Below are positions 31,426 to 40,304 of a stretch of DNA of 64,000 nt, in pieces. Each line of letters starts with the position of its first letter. The first letter of the stretch is position 1. Below the pieces are notes generated by a model that saw only the letters and a program-made list of their open reading frames with translations, did not search any database and had not been told where the DNA came from. Source of the DNA: Bifidobacterium sp. N4G05 (GTDB taxonomy: Bacteria; Actinomycetota; Actinomycetes; Actinomycetales; Bifidobacteriaceae); the NCBI RefSeq assembly GCF_002742445.1, contig NZ_NJNQ01000002.1, forward strand, positions 248,001 to 312,000, given 5' to 3'. Position numbers and translations under genes: made by a program.

Positions 31426-31569
31426 TTGAGTCTCAATCGATCTGATTAATCTCGGTCAGCTCGACTAGAAATTCGTTTCGATTCATGCCACAATACCGGT
31501 TCCGCTTCGGTGGAAAGCGGTATTGTGGTTACTGGTAATGTAAACTGCCCAATCTCAAGGAGAAATGAC

Positions 31570-32067
31570 ATGGCAGAAACCTTCAACGTCGTGGTGGAAA
31601 TTCCGCGCGGCTCCAAGAACAAGTACGAAGTGGATCACGAGACCGGCCGCGTGTTCCTGGACCGCACCCTGTTCACTTCCATGGGTTACCCGGATGACTA
31701 CGGCTACATCGACGGCACTCTGGGCGAGGACGGCGATCCACTCGACGCACTCGTCATGATCCCGAACTCCGTGTTCCCAGGCTGCGTGGTGGAATGCCGC
31801 GCCGTTGGCCTGTACCACATGGTCGACGAGGCTGGCGGAGACGACAAGGTGCTGTGCGTGCCGGCTGACGTGCGTTTCGACGACATCAAGGATGTCGAAG
31901 ACGTTTCCGAGTACCACAAGGCTGAAATCAAGCACTTCTTCGAGCAGTACAAGGCTCTGGAGCCGGGCAAGGAAGTGCTGCCGGGCGATTATTGGACCGG
32001 CGTCGAGAAGGCTGAAGCTGAGATCGTGGCCGCCCGCAAGCGCCTCGCTGAATCCGAAGCTGAGTGA
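31570..32067 (+). CDS. ppa: Inorganic pyrophosphatase (family I)
   Basis: 165 residues. Hydrolyses pyrophosphate to phosphate, driving biosynthetic reactions. The metal-binding signature is DGDPLDALVM, preceded by GYPDDYGYI. The ATG at 31570 was chosen for the AAGGAG 7 bases upstream and for the family N-terminus (FNVVVEIPRGSKNKYEVD). Confidence 0.97.
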   Translation: MAETFNVVVEIPRGSKNKYEVDHETGRVFLDRTLFTSMGYPDDYGYIDGTLGEDGDPLDALVMIPNSVFPGCVVECRAVGLYHMVDEAGGDDKVLCVPADVRFDDIKDVEDVSEYHKAEIKHFFEQYKALEPGKEVLPGDYWTGVEKAEAEIVAARKRLAESEAE

Positions 32068-32098
32068 TTTCGCACCTTTCTAAGTAACGACTTTACAT

Positions 32099-32149
32099 AA
32101 GAAGCCCGTTGATGTACGCATTCACGCACGTCAACGGGCTTCTTGTTTT
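32099..32149 (+). terminator. Terminator after ppa
   Basis: A 14-bp perfect stem (32099-32112 with 32131-32144) is followed by GTTTTT. Confidence 0.92.
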
Positions 32150-32164
32150 TGCATACCTTTCAAC

Positions 32165-32377
32165 GTCCGGATTTTCCCACCCACTGGAAGAATCACCCCA
32201 CAAACCAGCCCCTCAGCGGGCAAAAACCTCCACCCACTGGAACAATCACCCCAGCAAAAGCCATCTCAACGTCCCAAAAACTCCAGATACTGGAAGAAAA
32301 CGGACATAACCATACCCTCCAAGTGTCCGGATTCCTCCAGCGACTGGAAGAAACAGCCCGCAGGCGGGATACACTCA
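32165..32377 (+). repeat. Array of four 53-bp hairpin units (array 1)
   Basis: Four degenerate units, each with the core TCCA-NNNNN-TGGAA, have their TGG at 32185, 32238, 32291 and 32345: spacings 53, 53 and 54. Upstream of the core is GTCC(C/G)(A/G)AAA-like sequence, downstream AATCACCCC in two of the four. It fills most of the 505-base gap between ppa and mntP; the rest is the ppa terminator and the mntP promoter and leader. The period is not a multiple of three, arguing against coding. Confidence 0.85.
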
Positions 32378-32406
32378 TACCGCACGCGCATATTCGCCGG
32401 GGCCAC

Positions 32407-32412
32407 TATAGT
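32407..32412 (+). promoter_or_regulatory. -10 hexamer of the mntP promoter
   Basis: TATAGT about 160 bases before the mntP ATG. Initiation here would give a leader of roughly 154 bases. Confidence 0.5.
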
Positions 32413-32418
32413 GGAACA

Positions 32419-32572
32419 AGTAATTCACGGCATGCGAACAGTATTCGCAGAATTCAAAGCCCGCTGGCTGGCGCGGCAGTTCTATGTCGGTACCCCTAGG
32501 CGTAGGCGGAAGTGAGACTCCGTCGAGGCCCATCCCGTGGGGAAATCGACGGGATGAACCTATATACCAGCT
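32419..32572 (+). promoter_or_regulatory. Structured mntP leader with two exclusive folds
   Basis: Fold 1: GCTGG (32463-32467) with CCAGC (32567-32571), and GTCG+CCCC (32486-32496) with GGGG+CGAC (32539-32550). Fold 2: CATCCCG (32531-32537) with CGGGATG (32550-32556), whose loop holds the GGGG and CGA of fold 1. CCAGC ends one base before the start codon and no ribosome-binding site is seen at the usual distance. This suggests a metal-responsive leader; the known yybP-ykoY (manganese) consensus was not recognised. Confidence 0.5.
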
Positions 32573-33139
32573 ATGTTGATTCAAACATTACTTATTGCCA
32601 TTTCCGTATCTATGGACGCATTCGCCGTTTCCATCGGCAAAGGCCTCACCGTCAAGAAACTACGTGACCTCGACGCGTTCAAAACCGCCCTCTGGTTCGG
32701 CGGATTCCAAGCGCTTTTCCCACTGCTCGGCTATTTCGCCGCGTCCACGTTCAGCAAATACGTGACCGCAGTCGACCATTGGATCATTTTCGGTCTGCTC
32801 GCCTTCATCGGCGGCAACATGGTGCGTGAAGCATTCGAAGAGGATGAGGAGAACGCCAAGGAAACCGCTGATTTCGATTGGAAGCACATGCTTCCGCTCG
32901 CCGTGGCCTGCAGCATCGACGCATTCGCCGTTGGCGTCAGTTTCGCATTCATGTCGCTGAACATTTGGATTTCAGTGATCATCATCGGCATCACCACCGG
33001 CCTGTTCTCCGCAGCCGGCCTGTATATCGGCCGCGCATTCGGCTCGCACTGGCAGAAGCCCGCACAGATCGCGGGTGGCATCGTGCTTATTCTGATCGGG
33101 GTGAAAGTACTGCTGGAACATCTCGGATTCCTCGCATAA
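32573..33139 (+). CDS. mntP: Manganese efflux pump MntP
   Basis: 188 residues, six membrane helices in two repeats of the family, each with the metal-site signature: SMDAFAVSIGKG near the N-terminus and SIDAFAVGVSFA after residue 110. MntP exports Mn2+ when it is in excess. A charged cytoplasmic loop (EEDEENAKETADFD) separates the halves. It stands alone behind a long structured leader. Confidence 0.94.
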   Translation: MLIQTLLIAISVSMDAFAVSIGKGLTVKKLRDLDAFKTALWFGGFQALFPLLGYFAASTFSKYVTAVDHWIIFGLLAFIGGNMVREAFEEDEENAKETADFDWKHMLPLAVACSIDAFAVGVSFAFMSLNIWISVIIIGITTGLFSAAGLYIGRAFGSHWQKPAQIAGGIVLILIGVKVLLEHLGFLA

Positions 33140-33178
33140 TAATCGCAAATCAGATATACAATAAATATACAAACTACA

Positions 33179-33216
33179 GCAAAAGCCCATAATCACACAT
33201 GATTACGAGCTTTTGC
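33179..33216. terminator. Hairpin between mntP and the converging membrane-protein gene
   Basis: Arms 33179-33194 and 33201-33216 pair at 13-14 of 16 positions with a 6-base loop. Neither side has a good T tract, so termination here is probable but not canonical. Confidence 0.5.
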
Positions 33217-33288
33217 ATTACGAATTATTGCAAACGATTATTTTCTTACGACTATTTTCCCATGATTGAAGGAATCGTAAGAATCGCA

Positions 33289-34050
33289 TTACCAAAGCAT
33301 GACGTTCGCATACGACGCAAGGCCGACCACAATTCCGGAAATCATAACCGGCAACAGCGCGATGCCAATCCACGGATTCTTGGATTGCGGATCAGGATCG
33401 GCATTACGATTCCACCAATACGAGCACGCATCGAGCGCAACAATCAGCAACAGCGACACGATTACGGAGACAATCCACGCAGGATTCACGGCAAACTCGG
33501 TGGAAGCCGCGTTTTCACCGGAACGAATCGGCAGCAGCGCCGACAAGAAACACCAGCCCGCGCTGCCAATCATGGCAACGCCTTCCACAACATTGTGTGA
33601 CAGCGAACGAATCAGATGCGTACGGTTCTCACGCGCCATCTGACGTCCGAACGAAACCACAATCAGCAGGATCAACAGACCACCAACACCGGCAATCCAA
33701 CCTTCCTGCATCCAAAATGTGTCTTCGCCACCCAAATCGGCGGGGAAAATCGTGCGACCAAGCATCACCGTCGTGGCGCACATCACAGAAAGCAATCCCG
33801 CAACCACGGAAATCGCATGCCCCGCAACACCATCGCGGAACGGGTTGAACACGGCAAGCAGCGCAATCATCGCCACGGAAGCCGCAACAGTGAACGACAC
33901 GATCGCAGGCTCTTCCGTATTCCCATAGGAAATGCCGGGAATCAGCGCAAGCACAACCAGCACCACATATGCGGCGATTTGGATGGCAAGCACCTTGCCG
34001 AACGAGGCTTTCTGAGCCGACTTGACGGCAACTTTTTCAGAGGCGGTCAT
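33289..34050 (-). CDS. Polytopic membrane protein of unknown function
   Basis: 253 residues with about seven hydrophobic segments and no recognised family motif. AAGGGGAC precedes the ATG. The N-terminal 17 residues are polar and cytoplasmic. It is convergent with mntP and divergent from the GlnR-like gene; nothing indicates a substrate. Confidence 0.75.
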   Translation of the reverse strand: MTASEKVAVKSAQKASFGKVLAIQIAAYVVLVVLALIPGISYGNTEEPAIVSFTVAASVAMIALLAVFNPFRDGVAGHAISVVAGLLSVMCATTVMLGRTIFPADLGGEDTFWMQEGWIAGVGGLLILLIVVSFGRQMARENRTHLIRSLSHNVVEGVAMIGSAGWCFLSALLPIRSGENAASTEFAVNPAWIVSVIVSLLLIVALDACSYWWNRNADPDPQSKNPWIGIALLPVMISGIVVGLASYANVMLW

Positions 34051-34224
34051 TTCGTCCCCTTTTCATGATTTTCCATAATGTGGTCATTACGTATGCAATA
34101 CCATTAAATGTAGCCGCAAGTGTCCACATAGTTCAGATAAAATTAACGAAACGCCGATAACACACAACAAGAGTACAATCGCGGCAACAACGCAAAACCA
34201 ACACAAGAGACAAAGGGAGCTAAC

Positions 34225-34986
34225 GTGACGGATCTGACGCTTATGACGTTCGCTAGCGACCCAGCTACCGTGCTTCCTTCTCTGGCGTTGCTTTCCCACC
34301 GCGTGCGCGTTCTGCCGATGGATGCGGCGAGCCTGGTGAAAATGCCGGAAAACACCGTTCTTTTCCTTGACGCGCGAGACGACCTGGCCACGGCGAAAAC
34401 GCTGTGCCGCCTAATTCACGCTTCTGGACTTTCCACGCCGATCGTGCTTATCCTCACCGAGGGCGGGTTCACCGTGGTCAATTCGCAGTGGGGCATCGCC
34501 GACGTGGTAGTGGCATCCGCCTCTCCGGCCGAGGTCGAGGGGCGCCTTCGCCTGGTGTCGGAGCGCGGCAACTCGCCGATCAACGCAGTGTACGGTTCCG
34601 GCGAATCGGGCGTGCAGAACGAAGACGGCATGATCCGCTCCGGAGACTTGGTGGTGGACACCAACGGCTACACGGCAAGTCTGCACGGGCATCCGATCGA
34701 CTTGGCATACAAGGAGTTCGAGCTTCTCAAGTATCTCGTGCAGCATCCGGGGCGCGTGTTCACCCGCGCGCAACTGCTGCAGGAGGTGTGGGGCTACGAC
34801 TATTACGGCGGAACCCGTACGGTTGACGTGCATATCCGTCGCCTTCGTGCCAAGCTGGGCGGCGAATACGAGCATGTGATCGGCACTGTGCGCAATGTCG
34901 GCTATCGTTTCGACCCTCCCGAAGAGGAAGAGAGCGAAGCTGCAGCCAAGGATGCCGCAGCCCGTAACGCTTCGGAAGAAGACTGA
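34225..34986 (+). CDS. GlnR-like orphan response regulator (OmpR/PhoB fold)
   Basis: 253 residues. The C-terminal winged helix (about 130-230) has ELLKYLVQHPGRVFTRAQ, EVWGYDYYGGTRTVDVHIRR and GTVRNVGYRF, very close to the nitrogen regulator GlnR of actinobacteria. The receiver domain keeps D49 (LFLDARDD) and ILTEGG but lacks the N-terminal acidic pair, so phosphorylation in the usual way is doubtful. No kinase lies beside it. Translation starts at a GTG with AAAGGGAG upstream. A role in nitrogen control is inferred from family membership. Confidence 0.8.
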   Translation: MTDLTLMTFASDPATVLPSLALLSHRVRVLPMDAASLVKMPENTVLFLDARDDLATAKTLCRLIHASGLSTPIVLILTEGGFTVVNSQWGIADVVVASASPAEVEGRLRLVSERGNSPINAVYGSGESGVQNEDGMIRSGDLVVDTNGYTASLHGHPIDLAYKEFELLKYLVQHPGRVFTRAQLLQEVWGYDYYGGTRTVDVHIRRLRAKLGGEYEHVIGTVRNVGYRFDPPEEEESEAAAKDAAARNASEED

Positions 34987-35106
34987 TTTTTCTTACTATC
35001 CGTTTGCTTTGCAGACGGTTTGCAATATTCGCTTTTTGCAATTGCCTGCGGTTTGACTGTCGGCCGTTTTGCTTTCGTGCGTGCGATTGTGTTGCTCATA
35101 CGACGG

Positions 35107-35112
35107 TAGACT
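35107..35112 (+). promoter_or_regulatory. -10 hexamer of a probable leaderless nth promoter
   Basis: TAGACT ends 6 bases before the GTG start of nth. Confidence 0.5.
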
Positions 35113-35118
35113 GGTAGC

Positions 35119-35784
35119 GTGCCCAAGGAATCGAAACAAGCGCGACTGTCACGCATGCATCAGGAATACGCAGTGTTGTGTGAGGAGATTCCGCATCCGA
35201 AATGTGCGCTGAATTTTTCGAATCCTTTTGAATTGCTGGTGGCGACCGTATTGAGCGCGCAAACCACCGACAAGCGGGTGAATATGGTCACGCCGGAATT
35301 ATTCGACGAATATCCGGGTCCAGACGCACTTGCGAGCGCCAATCCCGAACATGTGGAAAGCATCATTCATTCCATCGGATTTCATCATACGAAAGCAAAG
35401 AACATTATCGGACTTTCTTACGCATTGTGCGAACGGTTCGATGGCGAAGTGCCGCAAAATATGGACTCTTTGACAAGTCTGCCGGGCGTGGGGCGCAAAA
35501 CCGCGAATGTGGTGCTTGGGAACGCTTTTGGCGTGCCGGGTTTTCCTGTTGACACGCATGTGATTCGTGTGACCGGTCGACTGCGCTGGCGTTCGGATTG
35601 GGCGAGCAGCTCTCCTGATCCCAAGGCCATTGAGCGTGAGATCACCGCATGCTTCCCGCCCGAGGAGTGGACGGATCTGTCTCACAGGCTGATACTGCAC
35701 GGTCGTGCCATATGCCATGCTCGTAAGCCGGACTGCCTGAACTGCCCGCTTAACGACACCTGCCCCAGCGCATTCGCAGCATAG
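35119..35784 (+). CDS. nth: Endonuclease III
   Basis: 221 residues. DNA glycosylase/AP lyase for oxidised pyrimidines. The helix-hairpin-helix with the catalytic lysine is LPGVGRKTANVVLGNAFG, the catalytic aspartate is in PVDTHV, and the iron-sulfur ligands follow C-x6-C-x2-C-x5-C (CHARKPDCLNCPLNDTC). GTG start, probably leaderless. Confidence 0.96.
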   Translation: MPKESKQARLSRMHQEYAVLCEEIPHPKCALNFSNPFELLVATVLSAQTTDKRVNMVTPELFDEYPGPDALASANPEHVESIIHSIGFHHTKAKNIIGLSYALCERFDGEVPQNMDSLTSLPGVGRKTANVVLGNAFGVPGFPVDTHVIRVTGRLRWRSDWASSSPDPKAIEREITACFPPEEWTDLSHRLILHGRAICHARKPDCLNCPLNDTCPSAFAA

Positions 35785-35805
35785 TTCCGTATCGACCCTC
35801 CCAAT

Positions 35806-35858
35806 GGGGTGATTCTTCCACTCACTGGAATAATCATCCCGTAGATATGGCACCCGCT
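35806..35858 (+). repeat. Solitary 53-bp hairpin unit
   Basis: One unit of the same family as the arrays, with its TGG at 35826. Here the hairpin is long: 35807-35820 pairs with 35826-35840 at about 13 positions. It lies between nth and the binding-protein gene and overlaps the upstream part of the latter's promoter region. Confidence 0.7.
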
Positions 35859-35873
35859 GTAGCACGTGTCAAC

Positions 35874-35879
35874 TAGACT
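35874..35879 (+). promoter_or_regulatory. -10 hexamer of a probable leaderless promoter for the binding-protein gene
   Basis: TAGACT ends 7 bases before the ATG at 35887. Confidence 0.55.
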
Positions 35880-35886
35880 CGGCAGC

Positions 35887-37437
35887 ATGGAAGAAGAAAA
35901 CGGGCGGGAAGCCAAGCTGAAAGCCGAAATCACGCGGTGGCTGATCTTTTTCGGCGTCGCCATCATGCTCAGCGTCATGACCTGGCTGGGCTGGTTGCTG
36001 ACGAACCGCAAAAGCCCGATCGCATCATTCACCACGCTCGTTTCCGACTCCTCCGTCGCCATCGGCATCCAAGGCAGCGCGCCGGAATCGCTTGACATCC
36101 GCAGCGAACAGGGCACTGCAATAGAGCAGGCACTGCTCGAAAACGTGTACGAAACCTTGGTGTCACGCAGCGAAACCAACAAACTGCAGCCGTCAATCGC
36201 CAAATCATGGCAGATTTCCGACGACGGACTGACCTACACGTTCACGCTCAACACCAACATGACCTTCGCCAACGGTCACAAACTCGACTCGTCGGACGTG
36301 GTCTGGTCGCTGCAAAACGTCATCAACAACAATTACGTGGACGCCGACCAGCTCGGCGATCTCAAGGAAATCACCAATCCCGACGAAAACACAGTAGTCA
36401 TCACTCTTAATCAGCCAAATCCAAGGCTTTTGCGCGCACTCAGCGGGCGCGCCGGCATCGTCTACGACGAGGAAAGCAAGGCGAATTACAGTAAGAAGGC
36501 CGTGGGATCGGGCCCGTTCACCGTGGCGAGCACGTCGAAATCGCAGATCGTGCTGCAACGCAACGACTCGTATTGGGGCACCAAAGCCGCAGCATCACAG
36601 GTAATCCTGTATTACTACTCTTCCGAAGATTCCCTGGTCAGCGCCATGAAAGCCAAGAAAATCAGTATGGCGTTGCCGTTGAGCGCATCGACGGCGGACG
36701 AGCTCAACCAGCAAAGCGGCATCAATTCCGACAGCGGCATCAGCTTCGACAAAGTGATGCTCGCCTTCAACAACGGCACTGAAAGCCCATTCTCCGACGA
36801 GCAGATCCGCAAAATGACACGGTACGCCATCGACGCCCAATCCATCGCCAAAGACGCTCCGGACGCCTATTCGCCGCTCGGCGGTCCGATCAGCCCGCTG
36901 GAAGACGGCTATGAGGACTTGAGCGAACTGTTCCCCTACAATCTTGAGCAGAGCCAGCAGATGCGCAGCTATTTCGGCGCCAACTATATCGCAGACATCA
37001 ATCTGTTGGTACCCAAGGAATACGAGCAGATCGGCAATACCGTGAAATCGGCGATCGAACAGCTCAATGTCGGCGTCAATATGGAAGTGCTTGATTCCGC
37101 GGCACAAGTCACGGAACGTATGAACGCCGGCACGTACAATATCGCGCTCACCACCATGAGTGGCGAAAACGATGCGAGCGTATTCACCGACGGACAAAGC
37201 GTGTTCCATTTCGAAAATGGCGATGCGCAACAAGCATATGCGAATGCGATGGCGGCCACCAACGACAACGATTATCAGGATCGCATGCGCACGTATGCAC
37301 GCACCGTCAGCGAGAGCGCGGCAAGCGACTGGCTGTACACACGTAAGAATTTCATTGCGGTAAGCGGCCAGTTGCAGGGATATCCGAAAAATCTGACTGA
37401 CCGACTGCTTCCGTTGAGCAGAATAAAACTGCACTGA
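35887..37437 (+). CDS. Family 5 (oligopeptide-type) substrate-binding protein, membrane-anchored
   Basis: 516 residues. An uncleaved-looking N-terminal membrane helix (about 18-41) rather than a lipobox is followed by an SBP_bac_5 domain: LLENVYETLVSR, LQPSIAKSWQISDDGLTYTF and VGSGPFTVAS. Such proteins deliver peptides or nickel to ABC importers, but no permease or ATPase gene is next to it. The ATG at 35887 is chosen because of the TAGACT 7 bases upstream; a frame extension of 7 codons lies before it. Confidence 0.85.
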   Translation: MEEENGREAKLKAEITRWLIFFGVAIMLSVMTWLGWLLTNRKSPIASFTTLVSDSSVAIGIQGSAPESLDIRSEQGTAIEQALLENVYETLVSRSETNKLQPSIAKSWQISDDGLTYTFTLNTNMTFANGHKLDSSDVVWSLQNVINNNYVDADQLGDLKEITNPDENTVVITLNQPNPRLLRALSGRAGIVYDEESKANYSKKAVGSGPFTVASTSKSQIVLQRNDSYWGTKAAASQVILYYYSSEDSLVSAMKAKKISMALPLSASTADELNQQSGINSDSGISFDKVMLAFNNGTESPFSDEQIRKMTRYAIDAQSIAKDAPDAYSPLGGPISPLEDGYEDLSELFPYNLEQSQQMRSYFGANYIADINLLVPKEYEQIGNTVKSAIEQLNVGVNMEVLDSAAQVTERMNAGTYNIALTTMSGENDASVFTDGQSVFHFENGDAQQAYANAMAATNDNDYQDRMRTYARTVSESAASDWLYTRKNFIAVSGQLQGYPKNLTDRLLPLSRIKLH

Positions 37438-37504
37438 TTTTCCTGCGATTATTTCGCGATTTCGGCATTCGGCTGCAGTGCCGTAAGTTGTCACATTCGC
37501 TTTC

Positions 37505-37510
37505 TAGACT
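37505..37510 (+). promoter_or_regulatory. -10 hexamer of a probable leaderless valS promoter
   Basis: TAGACT ends 7 bases before the valS ATG. Confidence 0.55.
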
Positions 37511-37517
37511 AGCGTCT

Positions 37518-40304
37518 ATGACTGAAAGCCAAGATAATACCATCAACGCGAACCTCACGCCGCTGCCCGATAAGGTCGGCGTGGACGGTCTCGAAGACAA
37601 GTGGCGCGAAGTCTGGGACGAAAACAAAGTCTACAAGTTCCAGGGCACCCGCGACCGCAAGGCCGTCTATTCCATCGACACCCCGCCGCCCACCGTTTCC
37701 GGCCACCTGCACGTGGGCCACGTGTTCTCATACACGCATACCGATGTGATCGCGCGATTCAAGCGCATGAACGGCTACGACGTGTTCTACCCGATGGGCT
37801 GGGACGACAACGGACTGCCGACCGAACGCCGTGTGCAGAACTATTATGGCGTGCGCGTGGACACCTCCCTCAAGTACGATCCTGATTTCGTGCCGCCGTT
37901 CGAAGGCACCGATGGCAAGAAAATCGACGCCAAGGATCAGGTTCCGATCTCCCGTAAGAACTTCATCGAACTGTGCGAAAAGCTCACCGCTCAGGATGAG
38001 AAGCAGTTCGAGGCGCTGTGGCGTTCCCTCGGCCTGTCCATCGACTGGACGCAGACCTACCACACCATCGGCGAGCACCCGCAGCGCGTGGCCCAGAAGG
38101 CATTCCTGCGCAATCTGGCCCGCGGCGAAGCGTACCAGAAAGACGCTCCGGGCCTGTGGGATGTGACCTTCCAGACCGCAGTGGCTCAGGCCGAACTGGA
38201 ATCCCGCGAATACCCGGGCTTCTACCACAAGGTGGCCTTCCGTTTCGAAGACGGCACTCCGATCTACATCGAAACCACCCGTCCGGAACTGCTGGCGGCC
38301 TGCGGCGCACTGATCGCGCATCCGGACGACGAGCGTTACAAGTCGTATTTCGGCCAGTACGTCTACTCGCCGCTGTTCCATGTCAAGGTTCCGATCCTCG
38401 CCCACAAGGCCGCGGAAATGGACAAGGGCGCCGGCATCGCCATGTGCTGTACGTTCGGCGACGTGACCGACGTCGAATGGTGGCGCGACCTGAACCTACC
38501 GTTGCGCTCCATCATCCAGCGCAACGGACGCATCGTCATGGACACCCCGGATTGGATCGAAGACGAGGAAGGCCAGCGCATCTTCCAAGAGACCGCCGGC
38601 AAGACGACGTTCTCCGCACGCAAGGTCATCGTCGACGCACTGCGCGAATCCGGCGATCTTGACGGTGAGCCGACTCCAACCAAGCGTATGACCAACTTCT
38701 ATGAGAAGGGTGACAAGCCGCTCGAAATCGTCACTTCCCGCCAGTGGTACCTCAAGAACGGCGGCACCGACGAGAAGCTGAACGCCGAACTCATCGAACG
38801 CGGTAAGGAACTCAACTTCCACCCCGACTTCATGCGCGTGCGCTACGAGAACTGGGTGCACGGCCTGAACGGCGACTGGCTGATTTCCCGCCAGCGCTTC
38901 TTCGGCGTCCCGTTCCCGCTATGGTACCCGGTGAAGGAAGACGGTACCCCGGATTACGATCACCCGATCACCCCGAGCGAAGACATCCTGCCGATCGATC
39001 CGACCGACGATGTGCCGGAAGGCTACACCGAGGACCAGCGTGACGTACCCGGCGGTTTCACCGCCGAGCCCGACATCATGGACACCTGGGCCACTTCCTC
39101 CCTCACCCCGCAGATCGTGACCCGTTGGGAAGAGCCAGGCGAAGAGAACCAGGCGATTTTCAACGCCACGTTCCCAATGGATCTGCGCCCGCAGGGTCAG
39201 GACATCATCCGTACCTGGCTGTTCTCCACCGTGGATCGCGCGCATCTTGAAAACAAGTGTCTGCCGTGGTCCAACGCCACCCTGTCTGGCTGGATTCTCG
39301 ATCCGGACCACAAGAAGATGTCGAAGTCCAAGGGCAACGTGGTCGTGCCAGACAAGCCGATCAAGCAGTTCGGCGCCGACGCGGTGCGCTATTGGGCCGC
39401 TGCGGCACGTTTGGGCCTGGATGCCACCTACGACGAAGGCCAGATGAAGATCGGCCGCCGTTTGGCCATCAAGCTGCTCAACGCCACCAAGTTCGCACTG
39501 GCCATCGGACGTGAGGATGAGAACCATCATGTGGGCGCTCCGGCAACCGCAAGCTGGAACCCGGCCGACGTGACCGAGCCGCTGGACCGCGCAGCCATGG
39601 CCAAGATGGCTCTCGTGGTGCGCGAAGCCACCGAAAACCTCAACAACTACGAGCATTCCAAGGCTTTGGAAGTCATCGAGAACTACTTCTGGCAGTTCTG
39701 CGACGATTACATCGAACTGGTCAAGAACCGCGCGTACGGCACCGCCGACGCCACCGGCCGAGTGCCGAGCGAGAAGGCCGTGAAGTCCGCCCGCACCGCA
39801 CTGGGACTGGGCTTGGATGCCTTCGCACGCCTGCTGGCACCGTACCTGCCGTACGCCACCGAAGAAGTGTGGAGCTGGATGCATGAGGGCGAAGGCTCCG
39901 TGCACCACGCCGCATGGCCGAAGGCTGAAACGTACGATGCGGCCGCCGCAGCCATCTCCCCGGAGCTGCTCACCCATGCCGGTGAAGCGCTGGCCGCGCT
40001 GCGTGGCATCAAGTCGAAGGCCAAGGTTTCGATGAAGACCCCGATCCTTTCCGTGCAGCTAGGCGTTTCCGACGAGGCGCGCAAGTCCATCGAAAGTGCA
40101 TTGGGCGATATTGCCGAAGCCGGTCGCGTGGTCGGACGCATCTCCTTCATGGGAGCGGCCGCCGCATTGAAGGCCGCCAAGGAAACCGCCGAGGCAGCCA
40201 AGGAAGCCATCAAGGAAGCCAAGGCCGACGCCGAAGCCGCCATCGACGTGATCGTGGCCGACAGCGAACTTGGAGAGCCGCCGGCTAAAAAGCCAAAGAA
40301 CTGA
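37518..40304 (+). CDS. valS: Valyl-tRNA synthetase
   Basis: 928 residues. Class I synthetase with the HIGH motif in PPPTVSGHLHVGHVF and KMSKS in DHKKMSKSKGNVV; WGDDNG-like FYPMGWDDNGLPTERR is also present. The C-terminus is an Ala/Lys/Glu-rich helix typical of the ValS coiled-coil arm. The last codons lie inside a 48-bp segment that is repeated 115 bases downstream. The start is the ATG at 37518, probably leaderless; no T-box leader can therefore exist. Confidence 0.96.
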   Translation: MTESQDNTINANLTPLPDKVGVDGLEDKWREVWDENKVYKFQGTRDRKAVYSIDTPPPTVSGHLHVGHVFSYTHTDVIARFKRMNGYDVFYPMGWDDNGLPTERRVQNYYGVRVDTSLKYDPDFVPPFEGTDGKKIDAKDQVPISRKNFIELCEKLTAQDEKQFEALWRSLGLSIDWTQTYHTIGEHPQRVAQKAFLRNLARGEAYQKDAPGLWDVTFQTAVAQAELESREYPGFYHKVAFRFEDGTPIYIETTRPELLAACGALIAHPDDERYKSYFGQYVYSPLFHVKVPILAHKAAEMDKGAGIAMCCTFGDVTDVEWWRDLNLPLRSIIQRNGRIVMDTPDWIEDEEGQRIFQETAGKTTFSARKVIVDALRESGDLDGEPTPTKRMTNFYEKGDKPLEIVTSRQWYLKNGGTDEKLNAELIERGKELNFHPDFMRVRYENWVHGLNGDWLISRQRFFGVPFPLWYPVKEDGTPDYDHPITPSEDILPIDPTDDVPEGYTEDQRDVPGGFTAEPDIMDTWATSSLTPQIVTRWEEPGEENQAIFNATFPMDLRPQGQDIIRTWLFSTVDRAHLENKCLPWSNATLSGWILDPDHKKMSKSKGNVVVPDKPIKQFGADAVRYWAAAARLGLDATYDEGQMKIGRRLAIKLLNATKFALAIGREDENHHVGAPATASWNPADVTEPLDRAAMAKMALVVREATENLNNYEHSKALEVIENYFWQFCDDYIELVKNRAYGTADATGRVPSEKAVKSARTALGLGLDAFARLLAPYLPYATEEVWSWMHEGEGSVHHAAWPKAETYDAAAAAISPELLTHAGEALAALRGIKSKAKVSMKTPILSVQLGVSDEARKSIESALGDIAEAGRVVGRISFMGAAAALKAAKETAEAAKEAIKEAKADAEAAIDVIVADSELGEPPAKKPKN

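Noticed and set aside
32419-32572. yybP-ykoY manganese riboswitch
   Set aside because: The context fits, but I could not find its conserved loop sequences; kept only as an unclassified structured leader.
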